Assembly: GCF_928097925.1 (NCBI RefSeq)
Contig: NZ_CAKMRI010000001.1
Span: 1,426,001 to 1,490,000, forward strand
Source: Mediannikoviicoccus vaginalis
GTDB taxonomy: Bacteria > Bacillota > Clostridia > Tissierellales > Peptoniphilaceae
Direction of reading: 5' to 3'
Length of the DNA stretch: 64,000 nucleotides
The notes below the pieces were generated by a model. It was not told the origin of the DNA and searched no databases. It saw only the letters and a list, made by a program, of their open reading frames with translations. Both the position numbers and the translations under genes were made by a program. Within the stretch, counting starts at the first letter, position 1; each line of letters starts with the position of its first letter. Shown here piece after piece: positions 16,507 to 25,450 of this stretch.

Positions 16507-17443
16507 AGATGTGATTTTAAAAATTGAAAATGTTGACTTAACTTATGACAACAATAAAGATACAAAAGCATTAGATGACTTTTCTATGGAAATCTACAAT
16601 GGAGAAATATTAGGCCTTGTTGGAGAATCGGGATGTGGCAAGACTACACTTGGTCGTGCTGTAATTGGACTTGAAGAGATTGATAGCGGAAAAATATCCT
16701 TTATGGGAAATGACATAAAGTACAAAGATAAAAAGGCAATAAAAAAACTTCGACAAAATGTACAGATGATATTTCAAGATCCATTTCTGTCTCTGGACCC
16801 TACAATGACAGTGGCAAATGTAATAAAAGAGCCGCTACTATATCTTCGCAAGGAGATGAAGGGCAAGGAAAGAGATTTAAGATTAAAAGAAGTTATGAAA
16901 CACATTAATATGGACGAGAAGTTTCTTAATAGAAAATCTGGAAATCTTTCAGGAGGGCAAAGACAGAGGGTTGGAATAGGTAGAGCCCTTGCCATAGAGC
17001 CAAAGCTTATTATTTGTGACGAGCCGGTGTCAGCCCTTGATGTGTCTGTGCAGGCAAGCATTTTAAACTTGCTTAAGGAGTTACAAAAAGAATTAAACCT
17101 AACCATGATATTCATATCCCACGACCTTTCTGTAGTCAACTATCTTGCGGATAGAATATGTGTAATGTTAAAAGGTAAAATATGTGAAATAGGAAATAAG
17201 AAGGATATATTCGAAAATTCTAAACATCCATACACAAGATATCTACTAGAATCAATTCCAAAAATAAACCTAGACGAAGAAGAGGTTATAGAAGACGTTG
17301 AAGAAATAGAATATTTTTCAATAGGCTGTCCATTTAGAAGTAGGTGTAAATATGCAACGGAAATTTGTAAAAAAGATTTTCCAGAAAAATCAGAAGAAGA
17401 TGGACACATTTGGTATTGCTATAATAGTGATGATATGAAATAA
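16475..17443 (+). CDS. peptide ABC transporter ATP-binding protein (DppF type)
   Basis: This 322-residue partner ATPase contains Walker A GESGCGKT (about residue 50), Q-loop FQDPFLSLDP (about 100), signature LSGGQRQRVGIGRAL (about 152), Walker B LIICDEPVSALDVS (about 175), and switch FISHDLSVV. The C-terminal extension keeps the four-Cys motif (CPFRSRCKYATEIC). The start lies inside the DppD-type gene and is preceded by a GGAGGTG site. It completes a five-component importer (A-B-C-D-F order) that is likely the main oligopeptide uptake system here. Confidence 0.92.
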   Translation: MEKLDALNTNRDVILKIENVDLTYDNNKDTKALDDFSMEIYNGEILGLVGESGCGKTTLGRAVIGLEEIDSGKISFMGNDIKYKDKKAIKKLRQNVQMIFQDPFLSLDPTMTVANVIKEPLLYLRKEMKGKERDLRLKEVMKHINMDEKFLNRKSGNLSGGQRQRVGIGRALAIEPKLIICDEPVSALDVSVQASILNLLKELQKELNLTMIFISHDLSVVNYLADRICVMLKGKICEIGNKKDIFENSKHPYTRYLLESIPKINLDEEEVIEDVEEIEYFSIGCPFRSRCKYATEICKKDFPEKSEEDGHIWYCYNSDDMK

Positions 17444-17481
17444 GATAAAAAACCTCCTATATCTCAAGGAGGTTTTTTATC
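17444..17481. terminator. strong bidirectional terminator after the peptide ABC operon
   Basis: A perfect 15-bp stem (GATAAAAAACCTCCT / AGGAGGTTTTTTATC) contains its own A- and T-runs and lies between converging genes. Confidence 0.9.
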
Positions 17482-17500
17482 TTACAGTTTCAAAATTTAA

Positions 17501-18727
17501 TTAAAAAAGGTTTAAGTCAGAGGCGTTAAAACTAATTTTAATTTTTGTTCCAACATTTTCTTTGCTGTAAATATTAAAGGTGAATGAATTTGGAAACATC
17601 AATTTAAATCTGGAATATACATTATTAATTCCTACATTTTCGTTAAAGACTTTTTCATTTAATAGAATTTTATTTATTTCGTTAAGCTTTTCAGAATTAA
17701 TTCCTATTCCGTTATCGATTATTTCTAAGTAGCAAACATCTTCCGGTTTTTGTAATATTATTTTTAGTGTTCCCATTTCTTCGGTATCTTTAAAAGCGTG
17801 TTTAAAAACATTTTCTACTAAGGGCTGTAATGAAAAATATGGTATTATTACATCAAGTGCAGATTCATCAACTTCTAAGCTATAATCAAATTTTTTGCTG
17901 AATCTAATTTGTTGTATGTTTAGATAGTCCTGAATACACCTAAGCTCCTTTCTAATGGTTGTCGAATTGTCGGTATAAGAAAATACATATCGCAGCATAT
18001 TGCTAAAACTAAAAATCATATCACTGGCTTCGGGGCTTCTTTCTAATGAAATTAATCGGGATATACTGTTTAATACATTGAATATAAAGTGAGGCATTAT
18101 CTGTTTTTGCAAAGTAGAATATTTCATTTTTGCAAGTTCTGATTCCAAAATTAAATTTTGTTTTTCCACTTCAAACAATATTTCTTTTTGTTTGCCAAGT
18201 TCCTCCGCATATATTCTATTGGCATTTATTTGTATTATATAGTCTGTAATATTATTTAATGCTATTACTGTGGATTCAATTTCTTCATCGGACATTTCTG
18301 GTATTTCGTTAAAGTAATTATCCAATAGTTTATTATCTAAATCAATAGGCCAATTTTTCTTAACTTCTTTATAATATTTTGAGTCCTTAGTACATCTAAC
18401 TTGTCCAGCAGTCAACGCCCCTAATAGAACATCATTCAAATATAGGGGAATGGCTATATTTATCAATCCAGCATGGCAAAGGTAGACGCTTGGTTCGTTA
18501 GTAGTTTTAGACTCCTTTATTGCGGCTTTATTACATTCTTTGCAGTTATGAGATCCTTTTTCAGATGAGTTAATTAAAGTGCAAAATCTACAGAAATTAC
18601 CACCTTTTCCTATATGATTTCCTTCTTCATCTACAAAAACAACCCCAAAACCTGTAGCGTGTCCAAAAGAATTTTCAAGTTCTTTTTGTTTATTTCTGGG
18701 AATTAATTTATTTATTGAATTTGTCAT
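17501..18727 (-). CDS. PocR-domain sensor histidine kinase (LytS/His_kinase type)
   Basis: This 408-residue kinase has no transmembrane segment. An N-terminal PocR ligand-binding domain covers about residues 8-170 (ATGFGVVFVDEEGNHIG; Cys-rich CRFCTLI...CKECNKAA; YLCHAGLINIAIPLYLNDVLLGALTAGQ in two parts). A short coiled coil follows (about 170-205). The His_kinase segment has HFIFNVLNSISRLI (phospho-acceptor His about 214), and the HATPase has LEIIDNGIGI near 335. PocR domains sense small organic ligands, and the conserved cysteines suggest a metal- or redox-linked pocket. It is encoded with, and overlaps by 20 bases, the response regulator gene. It is likely to control the divergent hydrolase-permease operon. 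Confidence 0.88.
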   Translation of the reverse strand: MTNSINKLIPRNKQKELENSFGHATGFGVVFVDEEGNHIGKGGNFCRFCTLINSSEKGSHNCKECNKAAIKESKTTNEPSVYLCHAGLINIAIPLYLNDVLLGALTAGQVRCTKDSKYYKEVKKNWPIDLDNKLLDNYFNEIPEMSDEEIESTVIALNNITDYIIQINANRIYAEELGKQKEILFEVEKQNLILESELAKMKYSTLQKQIMPHFIFNVLNSISRLISLERSPEASDMIFSFSNMLRYVFSYTDNSTTIRKELRCIQDYLNIQQIRFSKKFDYSLEVDESALDVIIPYFSLQPLVENVFKHAFKDTEEMGTLKIILQKPEDVCYLEIIDNGIGINSEKLNEINKILLNEKVFNENVGINNVYSRFKLMFPNSFTFNIYSKENVGTKIKISFNASDLNLF

Positions 18728-19754
18728 TTTTTTCTCTTCTCTCCATCGGTGTCATTTTAAATCTTGAATTAAAAGATCGATAAAATTGTTGCTTATTTTT
18801 AAATCCTGAAAGATTCCATATATCAGAAATCTTGAGATCTGTTGTATCAATCAGTTCCAAAGCTCTATTGAGTCTCAACGTTTCTATATAGCTGTCAACT
18901 GTTATATTTTCCTCTTGTTTAAAAACTCTACTCAAATAAGTTTTGTTCACAAAAAAGATATTGCTAATTTCATTTAGTCCTATTTCAGGATTAGAAAAAT
19001 TGTTTTCCATAAAATTTTTTATGATTGTTATAGAGAAAGTTTCTTCAGATCTTATACTAAAGGATTCTATACAAATTTTCCTTAACGATTTATTTATGTT
19101 TGAAAATGTCAGGTCGTCTTCTAAAAATGAAGATAGATGACCGAATATATTATACTTTGTGCTTTTAATGTTCCTCAATGTGGTTTCTATTGATAATAGA
19201 AAATGATCAATATATGTCATTTTAGCTCTGTGATTTATTTGATTTGCAATTAATAATGAAAGGGATTCGACGATTTCTAGTCCCGCTGACAAGTTATTGT
19301 TTATTAAATTTTCGTTGAATAAATCAATTGTTTCAACTAATTTAAATCTATCTTCGGTTGAATTACTAAGAATGGATTTGCTTTCATCAATAAAATCAAA
19401 TAAGTTTTCTATAGTTTTTATAATTTTAGATTCCTCTGTTGGCTTAAGTAAGTAATCATTAAATCCGTACTTTATGGCTTGTTTGGCATATTGAAATTCA
19501 GAATAGGCTGAATTGAGAATAATTTTAATATCTGGATTATATCTTTTTATTAACTTACCTGCCTCAACACCGTTTTGCAAAGGCATTGATATATCCATAA
19601 TAACAAGGTCGGGGTTTAATTGTTTTGTCAATTTAACTGCGTCACGCCCATTGTTACATGTTCCTATGACCTTCATATTTTTGTTTTTATTTATTATGTA
19701 TGACAAATACTCAAGCTCCAAAGATTCATCTTCGGCAATAAAAATTTTTATCAT
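18708..19754 (-). CDS. response regulator with AraC-type DNA-binding domain (YesN-like)
   Basis: This 348-residue regulator starts with a receiver domain (residues 1-125: acidic IAEDESLE, phospho-acceptor Asp54 in LVIMDISMP, Lys in LLKPTEE). It continues with a poorly conserved linker of about 110 residues and ends with two AraC helix-turn-helices (about 245-348: NPEIGLNEISNIFFVNKTYLSRVFK, in two parts, and ISDIWNLSGFKNKQQFYRSF). It is upstream of and overlaps the sensor kinase gene. The divergent isochorismatase-like gene starts 126 bases away, and the space holds a short dyad that may be its binding site. Confidence 0.9.
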   Translation of the reverse strand: MIKIFIAEDESLELEYLSYIINKNKNMKVIGTCNNGRDAVKLTKQLNPDLVIMDISMPLQNGVEAGKLIKRYNPDIKIILNSAYSEFQYAKQAIKYGFNDYLLKPTEESKIIKTIENLFDFIDESKSILSNSTEDRFKLVETIDLFNENLINNNLSAGLEIVESLSLLIANQINHRAKMTYIDHFLLSIETTLRNIKSTKYNIFGHLSSFLEDDLTFSNINKSLRKICIESFSIRSEETFSITIIKNFMENNFSNPEIGLNEISNIFFVNKTYLSRVFKQEENITVDSYIETLRLNRALELIDTTDLKISDIWNLSGFKNKQQFYRSFNSRFKMTPMERREKNDKFNK

Positions 19755-19776
19755 TGAACTTCACCTCAGTAAATAA

Positions 19777-19804
19777 ATGATACTAAATAAGATAAAAAAT
19801 GCAA
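19777..19804 (-). promoter_or_regulatory. putative promoter for the two-component genes
   Basis: On the minus strand TTGCAT (19799-19804) and TATCAT (19777-19782) are 16 bases apart, 23 bases before the regulator start codon. Confidence 0.45.
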
Positions 19805-19814
19805 CTGCTAGTTG
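19802..19814. promoter_or_regulatory. dyad CAACT-GCT-AGTTG between divergent promoters
   Basis: This perfect 5-bp inverted repeat overlaps the -35 of the two-component promoter. It lies about 14 bases upstream of a TATAAT (19828-19833) facing the hydrolase gene. It is a candidate operator, but short. Confidence 0.35.
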
Positions 19815-19880
19815 TTAACGTTTCCACTATAATAATATTAACATCAATAAAAAGAGATGGCAAAATATAGGAGGTAGGTT

Positions 19881-20576
19881 ATGAGAGTAAATGAAAGACA
19901 TTGTTCTTTTTATTATGAAAAAGAACAGATTAATGGAAAGTTGGAGTTTAATCTTGAAACGACGGCATTATTGATAGTTGATTTACAAAATTATTTTGTA
20001 AATAGACCAGATTATGACTTGAATAATCCGTCTGAAAAAGATGAAGCAGAAAGATGGAAATATTTTTATGACAGGATTGATAACGTTATTCTTCCAAACA
20101 ACAAGAAGCTTCTTACTGAAGCAAGAGAAAAGGATATGTTAGTGTCATATGCAACAATTGTTACTCAACTTTCAAACGGAAGAGATAGATCATTATCTCA
20201 AAAAGAAAGCGGATTTAATAATCTTATGATTCCAAAAGGAAGTGAAGAAGCAAAAGTTCATGAGTCTATAAAACCCATAGAAGATGAATTAGTTATTGAA
20301 AAAACTACAGATTCTGCATTAACTGGATCAAATTTAAGATTATTATACAGAAATTGTGGCATAACAGATGTAATAGTTACAGGAGTATTTACAGATCAAT
20401 GTGTGTCAGGGACTGTTAGAAGCTTAGCAGATGAGAGCTTTAAAGTTTGGTTAGTTGAAGATGCTTGTGCTGCAGCAACAGAAGAAATACAAAATCACGA
20501 GTTACAAGTACTAAATAATATTTATTGTAATGTTGTAAATACAGAAGAAGTACTTGACTTTGTAAGGAGCAAATAA
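19881..20576 (+). CDS. isochorismatase-family cysteine hydrolase
   Basis: This 231-residue cytoplasmic hydrolase has the Asp-Lys-Cys triad of the family: Asp34 in LLIVDLQNYF, Lys141 in VIEKTTDSALTGS, and Cys174 in FTDQCVSGTVR with the preceding cis-peptide region VTGV. It lacks the Asp/His metal site of nicotinamidases. It therefore more resembles N-carbamoylsarcosine-, biuret- or ureidoacrylate-type amidohydrolases; the substrate cannot be assigned. The ribosome site is AGGAGG (7 bases). Its stop overlaps the APC permease start (TAATG), so importer and hydrolase probably act on one compound sensed by the divergent PocR kinase. Confidence 0.85.
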   Translation: MRVNERHCSFYYEKEQINGKLEFNLETTALLIVDLQNYFVNRPDYDLNNPSEKDEAERWKYFYDRIDNVILPNNKKLLTEAREKDMLVSYATIVTQLSNGRDRSLSQKESGFNNLMIPKGSEEAKVHESIKPIEDELVIEKTTDSALTGSNLRLLYRNCGITDVIVTGVFTDQCVSGTVRSLADESFKVWLVEDACAAATEEIQNHELQVLNNIYCNVVNTEEVLDFVRSK

Positions 20577-21940
20577 TGAAAGATAATAAGTTAAAGAAAA
20601 ATTTATCAATATTTAATATGATAGCTCTATCATCTGGTGCAGTTATAGGAGGATGGTTAGCAGAAGCTCCATATTGGTTCAAAACAACGGGGGCCGGAGC
20701 AGCTTTCATATTTCCAATATTAGCAATATTATTGATTCCAGTTGGGTTAGCATTTGGCGAACTTACTGCAATGTTACCATTTGCTTCTGGGGTAGATATT
20801 TGGACTACAAATGCATTTGATCACAGAATGGGTTTTGGAGTTCAATGGATGATGTTTTTAGTTCAGGTTGTTGAACCACCTTTAATGGCGTTTATATTTG
20901 GTACTGTAATAAACCATTTTATTCCTCTAAGTCAAATGCAAATCTTAATAATTGCATTGGTAATTGTTACGATTTGGTTTATTGCTTCTAACTACGATAT
21001 AAAGATTGCAGGAACTTTATCAACGATATTTTTTGTAGTAATGATTGCTGCAAGTTTAATAGTATCATTTACATTCTTATTCAGTGGAAAGTGGTCAATT
21101 GAAAACATTAACACTAATGGTGGATTTTTCCCTATGGGAGGTAAGGGAATTTTTATAGCCATGGCAGTTTTCTCTTTGAAATATATAGGTTTTGAAATGG
21201 CACCTACACTTATTGAGGAAACTAACTTCCCAGCTAAAGATATATGGAAGGTTATCGCATCTGCACTTCTTATCCCAGCTGTTCTATACTTTATTGTAGT
21301 AATGGCTATTGGAGGAATGGCTCCTTGGCAAGAGATTAGTGAAATGACTATGCCTGAACCACAACTTGTAGCTCTACATGGACTACCTAAAATAATAGGA
21401 ATAGTTGCAATTATATCTGGGCTACTACATGCATTTACTACTCTTATGGGATTCTGGACATCATCTACAAGAGTTCTTTACGGAGCTGCAGAGCTTAATC
21501 AGCTTCCAAAAGCTTTCAGTAAGATAAATAAACATGGGCAACCATATATTTCAAATATTGTAGTTTATGTATTTACAATCTTATTCTGTTTCTTTAGTGG
21601 CAGTAACTGGGTTCAATATATTTATGCAATCTCTAGTATAGCGGCAGGTGTTGTATACTTTGTATCATGTGTTAATGTACTTGTATTAAGAAAGAAACAT
21701 CCTGAATGGAAAAGACCTTTCAAGGCCCCAGGTGGAGTACCGATGATGATTGGTGGTATGATTATATCTGTTTGGCTTATGATAGGGGCTGGCTTGGAGT
21801 TAGATAAGGGAGGATATATTTCTCTATTGGCATTCGTAGTTGTAGGATTTATTGTATACTTCATTAATAAATCATACAGAAAGTCTGATCCGAATAAACA
21901 ACCAATAACTTTAACTCCAGAGGATATAGACAAGTATTAA
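20576..21940 (+). CDS. APC-family amino acid permease
   Basis: This 454-residue membrane transporter has about 12 hydrophobic segments. The APC helix-1 signature is partly visible (NMIALSSGAVIGGWLAEAPYW, in two parts, residues 13-35). Further features are the ELTAMLPFASGVDIW loop (about 62), the helix-6 region SLKYIGFEMAPTLIEETNFPAKDIWK (about 200, in two parts) and the conserved FWTSSTRVLYGAA (about 290). The KRPFKAPGG motif near residue 380 is typical of amino-acid/polyamine permeases. The substrate is probably an amino acid or amine that the co-transcribed hydrolase processes. It is translationally coupled to that gene. Confidence 0.87.
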   Translation: MKDNKLKKNLSIFNMIALSSGAVIGGWLAEAPYWFKTTGAGAAFIFPILAILLIPVGLAFGELTAMLPFASGVDIWTTNAFDHRMGFGVQWMMFLVQVVEPPLMAFIFGTVINHFIPLSQMQILIIALVIVTIWFIASNYDIKIAGTLSTIFFVVMIAASLIVSFTFLFSGKWSIENINTNGGFFPMGGKGIFIAMAVFSLKYIGFEMAPTLIEETNFPAKDIWKVIASALLIPAVLYFIVVMAIGGMAPWQEISEMTMPEPQLVALHGLPKIIGIVAIISGLLHAFTTLMGFWTSSTRVLYGAAELNQLPKAFSKINKHGQPYISNIVVYVFTILFCFFSGSNWVQYIYAISSIAAGVVYFVSCVNVLVLRKKHPEWKRPFKAPGGVPMMIGGMIISVWLMIGAGLELDKGGYISLLAFVVVGFIVYFINKSYRKSDPNKQPITLTPEDIDKY

Positions 21941-21956
21941 TAAAATATTCTAAATA

Positions 21957-21994
21957 AAAAATCTACTCTAGCCTTACAGGCAGGAGTAGATTTT
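21957..21994. terminator. bidirectional terminator after the APC permease and wall hydrolase genes
   Basis: The arms AAAATCTACTC and GAGTAGATTTT enclose a loop that itself has a small GCC/GGC stem. A- and T-rich flanks suit both converging genes. Confidence 0.85.
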
Positions 21995-21996
21995 AT

Positions 21997-23985
21997 TTAT
22001 TTAAGCACTAAAAAGTCCTTTAATGTGTTTGAACTTTCTAAAAATGTTATTCGTCCTTTATTTTCAAGTCTTGTGCTTGAAACTGCATTTATAAATGGGG
22101 AAACTCTTCTTCCATTTACATAGTGGTAGCCATAGGAGTGAACCATCATTGGTATACCTTGTTCGTTTACTCCCAGGTACATTACTGTGTGTCCTGGCAT
22201 GTATAGTGCACTGCCCGGGTTTTGTTTTTTCAATAGTTTTTCTTTTGCACTATTTCCACCGGAGATTTTAAAGTTTACTTTTTTACCAACAACGTCAGCT
22301 TCTTGTGCCGATGTGTTTCTTGCCATCTTTATTCCAAAGGATCTATACACATCTCTAATAAAGCCGGAGCAGTCTCTAGTGTTATTTGAATGGCCCCATC
22401 CATATTTTTCTCCTTGGAACTTTAGTGACTGTGCTATTACATTTGCCTGTGTAAATGGCATATAGCCCTTAACTGCGTCACTGTTTTTTATTGTAACTTC
22501 TGTTGTTTTAAAAGTATTTCCCGCCACTGGCATTAAAACTTTAAAGAAGTTACCTTCTTCACTTACTAGGGGAAGATAGGTTCCCATGTCAAGATAGCGA
22601 CCATCTTTTAATTTAATCTGTCTACTGGTGATGGTTACAAATGACTTTGATTTAATATTTTTAATATTGTCCTTTGACACAATCATTATATCTTTTGATG
22701 GAATCCAACCTTCGTAGTCAGCACAAACTACATTTGCCCAGCTTCGGTCTTTGTTATATCCCTTAATTGCAACTTCGTCCCATGGGAATAGTCCTGTTTC
22801 CGCGTTGTAGTCGTCATATGTGGCAGGGTCTCTAAATGACTTGCCTAGAGGTTTTTTCTTTAATACGGTTCTCTTTGCAACATAGCCATACTCTTTGGCT
22901 TTTATTTCGAATGGTTCAAACATATATGGAGATAAAGAGATATTCTTTTTGTTTATTGCGTTTATTTCTTCTTCTGTATAGATAACATCCCTTGAGTAGC
23001 TGTTAAAGTAGTCGAAATATTCAAATGAAGTTTTGTTTTTTGGAACTTCTTTTTTAGTCGCTGGATTTACAACGCCATCGTCAACTGAAGACTTGCCACC
23101 GACAACATAGATTGAATCGCTTTTATTTAAAAATTCTCTGCTATTTGGATCTAAGCTTTTTCCGTCTGTCAATATAATTGCCGCCTCCTTTTTAAAACTT
23201 AATGTGCCTGCAGCTAGACCGTCGATAAAGCTATATCCATTTACAAGGGCGGTGTTTTTATAACCTGAGGCCTTTGAAATGTTAAGAGATGTTTCAAAAC
23301 GGTTTTTGCCTGAAATTCTCTTAGTTGCACCAATGTATTTAAATGTATTTTCTGAAATGGAAGACTTGCCTCCTAGAACAGTTTTAGTAGCTTCTTTTTC
23401 TTTCAGATAAGCAGATGGATTGTTGTTATTTACTAGTATTAGTGGTTTATCTCCCTTTGCCATAGAAGAGGATGCAACTGCATCTGCCACTTCAGAAGCT
23501 ACAAGATATCCACTAACATCAGAGTGTTTAGAAATTTCCTCACTGATAAGTTCCGATGTTTCGTATCTGTTTTTTCCACCAAGTCTAATAACATTATCTA
23601 CATACTGCTTAAGATTTTCTTCCGTATCTTCAGAGATGGAAGAAGTTCCACCTAAAATGTATAAAACATTTGGATTAATTCGATTTATTTCATCCATGGT
23701 CTCCTTTGGAATTTCTCCTTGATTTGTTAAAAGTAATGTTCCAGAGGCAGAGTTTGCCAACACCCCTCCTGGAAGGGCGTCTATAAATGAATATCCGTTT
23801 GCAAGTACAACTTTTTTATTTTCATTTTCAAGTTCCTTTGCATCTAAAACTTTTTTTGAAATTTCCACAGCAGTTTGAAATCTATTTGAACCGCTTATTC
23901 TAGTAAACTGTCTATCTTTTGCATAGCCCGTTGAAGCTAAGGCAATTGTTAGACCAAGAGCTAAAATTATTTTTTTCTTTTTCAT
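21997..23985 (-). CDS. cell-wall-binding-repeat (CWB2) protein with C-terminal NlpC/P60 endopeptidase domain
   Basis: This 662-residue exported protein has a signal peptide of about 22 residues (cleavage near STGYA). Three CWB2 repeats cover about residues 28-305; each has a RISGSNRFQTA-like start, a ...NGYSFIDAL.. segment and a ..LYILGGTSSIS.. end. A spacer and SH3-like regions follow to about 500. An NlpC/P60 domain ends the protein: TRDCSGFIRDVYRSFGI carries the catalytic Cys and MPGHTVMYLG the catalytic His. CWB2 triplets anchor proteins non-covalently to wall polymers, as in C. difficile. The enzyme probably cuts D-Glu-diaminoacid bonds in peptidoglycan stem peptides. The middle CWB2 repeat looks most divergent (VADAVASSSMAKGD). 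Confidence 0.9.
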   Translation of the reverse strand: MKKKKIILALGLTIALASTGYAKDRQFTRISGSNRFQTAVEISKKVLDAKELENENKKVVLANGYSFIDALPGGVLANSASGTLLLTNQGEIPKETMDEINRINPNVLYILGGTSSISEDTEENLKQYVDNVIRLGGKNRYETSELISEEISKHSDVSGYLVASEVADAVASSSMAKGDKPLILVNNNNPSAYLKEKEATKTVLGGKSSISENTFKYIGATKRISGKNRFETSLNISKASGYKNTALVNGYSFIDGLAAGTLSFKKEAAIILTDGKSLDPNSREFLNKSDSIYVVGGKSSVDDGVVNPATKKEVPKNKTSFEYFDYFNSYSRDVIYTEEEINAINKKNISLSPYMFEPFEIKAKEYGYVAKRTVLKKKPLGKSFRDPATYDDYNAETGLFPWDEVAIKGYNKDRSWANVVCADYEGWIPSKDIMIVSKDNIKNIKSKSFVTITSRQIKLKDGRYLDMGTYLPLVSEEGNFFKVLMPVAGNTFKTTEVTIKNSDAVKGYMPFTQANVIAQSLKFQGEKYGWGHSNNTRDCSGFIRDVYRSFGIKMARNTSAQEADVVGKKVNFKISGGNSAKEKLLKKQNPGSALYMPGHTVMYLGVNEQGIPMMVHSYGYHYVNGRRVSPFINAVSSTRLENKGRITFLESSNTLKDFLVLK

Positions 23986-24013
23986 AATTCACCGTCCATT
24001 TCTATTTTCATTA

Positions 24014-24042
24014 AGCATACCACAATCTAAAAGCCATGTGAA
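24014..24042 (-). promoter_or_regulatory. putative promoter for the wall-hydrolase gene
   Basis: On the minus strand TTCACA (24037-24042) and TATGCT (24014-24019) are 17 bases apart, 28 bases before the start codon. Confidence 0.5.
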
Positions 24043-24049
24043 TTAAAAA

Positions 24050-24071
24050 AACCTTGGGTCTCCCCAAGGTT
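24050..24071 (-). terminator. terminator after the M29 aminopeptidase gene
   Basis: AACCTTGGGG and CCCAAGGTT pair around a short loop (minus strand), followed by a run of seven T. Confidence 0.8.
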
Positions 24072-24075
24072 AGAA

Positions 24076-25311
24076 TTAAAATGCCCAGTTACCATCTTTA
24101 AAGATGTATTCAACTTCTCCATTTGGAAGCTCGCCAGTTATTTCAAGGTCCTTTGAGCCAACCATAAAGTCTTCGTGGATTAGTGAGTCGTTTACACCGG
24201 CTTCAAGTAACTCTTCGTCGGATAGGTCAACGCCACCCTTAATACAAGTTGGATATGCCTTTCCAAATGCAAAGTGACATGAAGCATTTTCGTCAAACAA
24301 TGTGTTGTAGAAAAGTAGTCCTGAGTTTGAAATTGGACTGTCATATGGCACAAGTGCAACTTCTCCAAGGTATCTTGCATTTTCATCAACGTCGAATAGG
24401 TCTGTTAGATGTTGCTTTCCAACCTTTGCGTCATAGTCAACTACCTTTCCATTTTCAAATGTGAACACCATTTCGTCCACAAGATTGCCCGACATATTAA
24501 GTGGCTTTGTAGAATATAGTTTTCCATTAACGCCAGTTCTCTTAGGAAGTGTAAAGACTTCTTCTGTAGGCATGTTTGCAATAAACACATCGCCCTTTGC
24601 GTTTTCAGATCCACCGGAAATCCAAATATGATTTTCTGGAAGTTCTACTTCTAAATCGGTTCCCAGTGAGTTTTTATAATGAAGTTTTTTATATTGCTTT
24701 TCATTTAATACAGCTGCGTGTCTGTCCATAACGCCAATATGTTCGTCCCATGCAGAAACAGGATCATCTTTGTCTGTTCTTGTGGTGTAGAAGATTGCGT
24801 TCCAAAGTTTTTCCATTGCTTCATCTTCAGAAACATCTGGGAAGACTCTCTTCGCCCATCCAACAGTAGGAACTGACACAACGCACCATGAGTTTAGGTC
24901 GTTCATTGTGTACTTCATATTTTCTTTGTTGGCAGCAGAGAAGGCCTTGCTCCATGTTGCAATCTTTTTAGGATCAACATCCTTTAAAAGCTCAGGATCT
25001 GTTGCTGCAACAGATATTACACATGCACCCTTTTCCATGTAGTACTTTGTTCTTTGAACCATCCAGTCTGGAACTTCTTCAAAGTGTTCCACCGGTGCGT
25101 TTTCAAACTTCATTAATGTAAGGGGGTCATCGGACCATTGCATCACAACTTCAACTGCGCCTCTTTCATATGCCTTCTTTGCAACAAGTCTTGCAAAATC
25201 CGCTCTTTCAACTGGACAACGTAGTAGTACAGGCTGTCCCTTTTGAACATTAACACCTTTTTTTACTACTAAGTCTGCTAATTTTTCCATATTTTTTTCG
25301 ATATTTGTCAT
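24076..25311 (-). CDS. M29 family aminopeptidase (AmpS/PepS/thermophilic aminopeptidase)
   Basis: This 411-residue cytoplasmic metallo-aminopeptidase removes N-terminal residues from peptides. Metal and catalytic regions of the M29 family are recognisable: EVFTLPKRTGVNGKLYSTKPL (about 257, in two parts; the Glu is a ligand), YLGEVALVPYDSPIS (about 318), FYNTLFDENASCHFAFGKAY (about 333) with the Glu and His ligands, and LIHEDFMVGSKDLEI (about 375) with His and Asp. Length is normal. The start is preceded by an AGGTGATTAA ribosome site. The PepF gene is divergent, so the spacer probably holds two promoters. Confidence 0.92.
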   Translation of the reverse strand: MTNIEKNMEKLADLVVKKGVNVQKGQPVLLRCPVERADFARLVAKKAYERGAVEVVMQWSDDPLTLMKFENAPVEHFEEVPDWMVQRTKYYMEKGACVISVAATDPELLKDVDPKKIATWSKAFSAANKENMKYTMNDLNSWCVVSVPTVGWAKRVFPDVSEDEAMEKLWNAIFYTTRTDKDDPVSAWDEHIGVMDRHAAVLNEKQYKKLHYKNSLGTDLEVELPENHIWISGGSENAKGDVFIANMPTEEVFTLPKRTGVNGKLYSTKPLNMSGNLVDEMVFTFENGKVVDYDAKVGKQHLTDLFDVDENARYLGEVALVPYDSPISNSGLLFYNTLFDENASCHFAFGKAYPTCIKGGVDLSDEELLEAGVNDSLIHEDFMVGSKDLEITGELPNGEVEYIFKDGNWAF

Positions 25312-25344
25312 TTAATCACCTCATAATTCATTATTGCCTACTTA

Positions 25345-25373
25345 ATTGTATACCCAAAAGATAAAGGGAGTAA
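25345..25373 (-). promoter_or_regulatory. possible promoter for the M29 gene
   Basis: On the minus strand TTACTC (25368-25373) and TACAAT (25345-25350) are 17 bases apart, 34 bases before the start codon. The -35 is weak. Confidence 0.3.
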
Positions 25374-25450
25374 TATAATTATAGATGAAAATGTTTTATA
25401 ATGTTTACATGGGTATATAAAAACTAGTGAAATATAAAGAGGAGGGCAAC

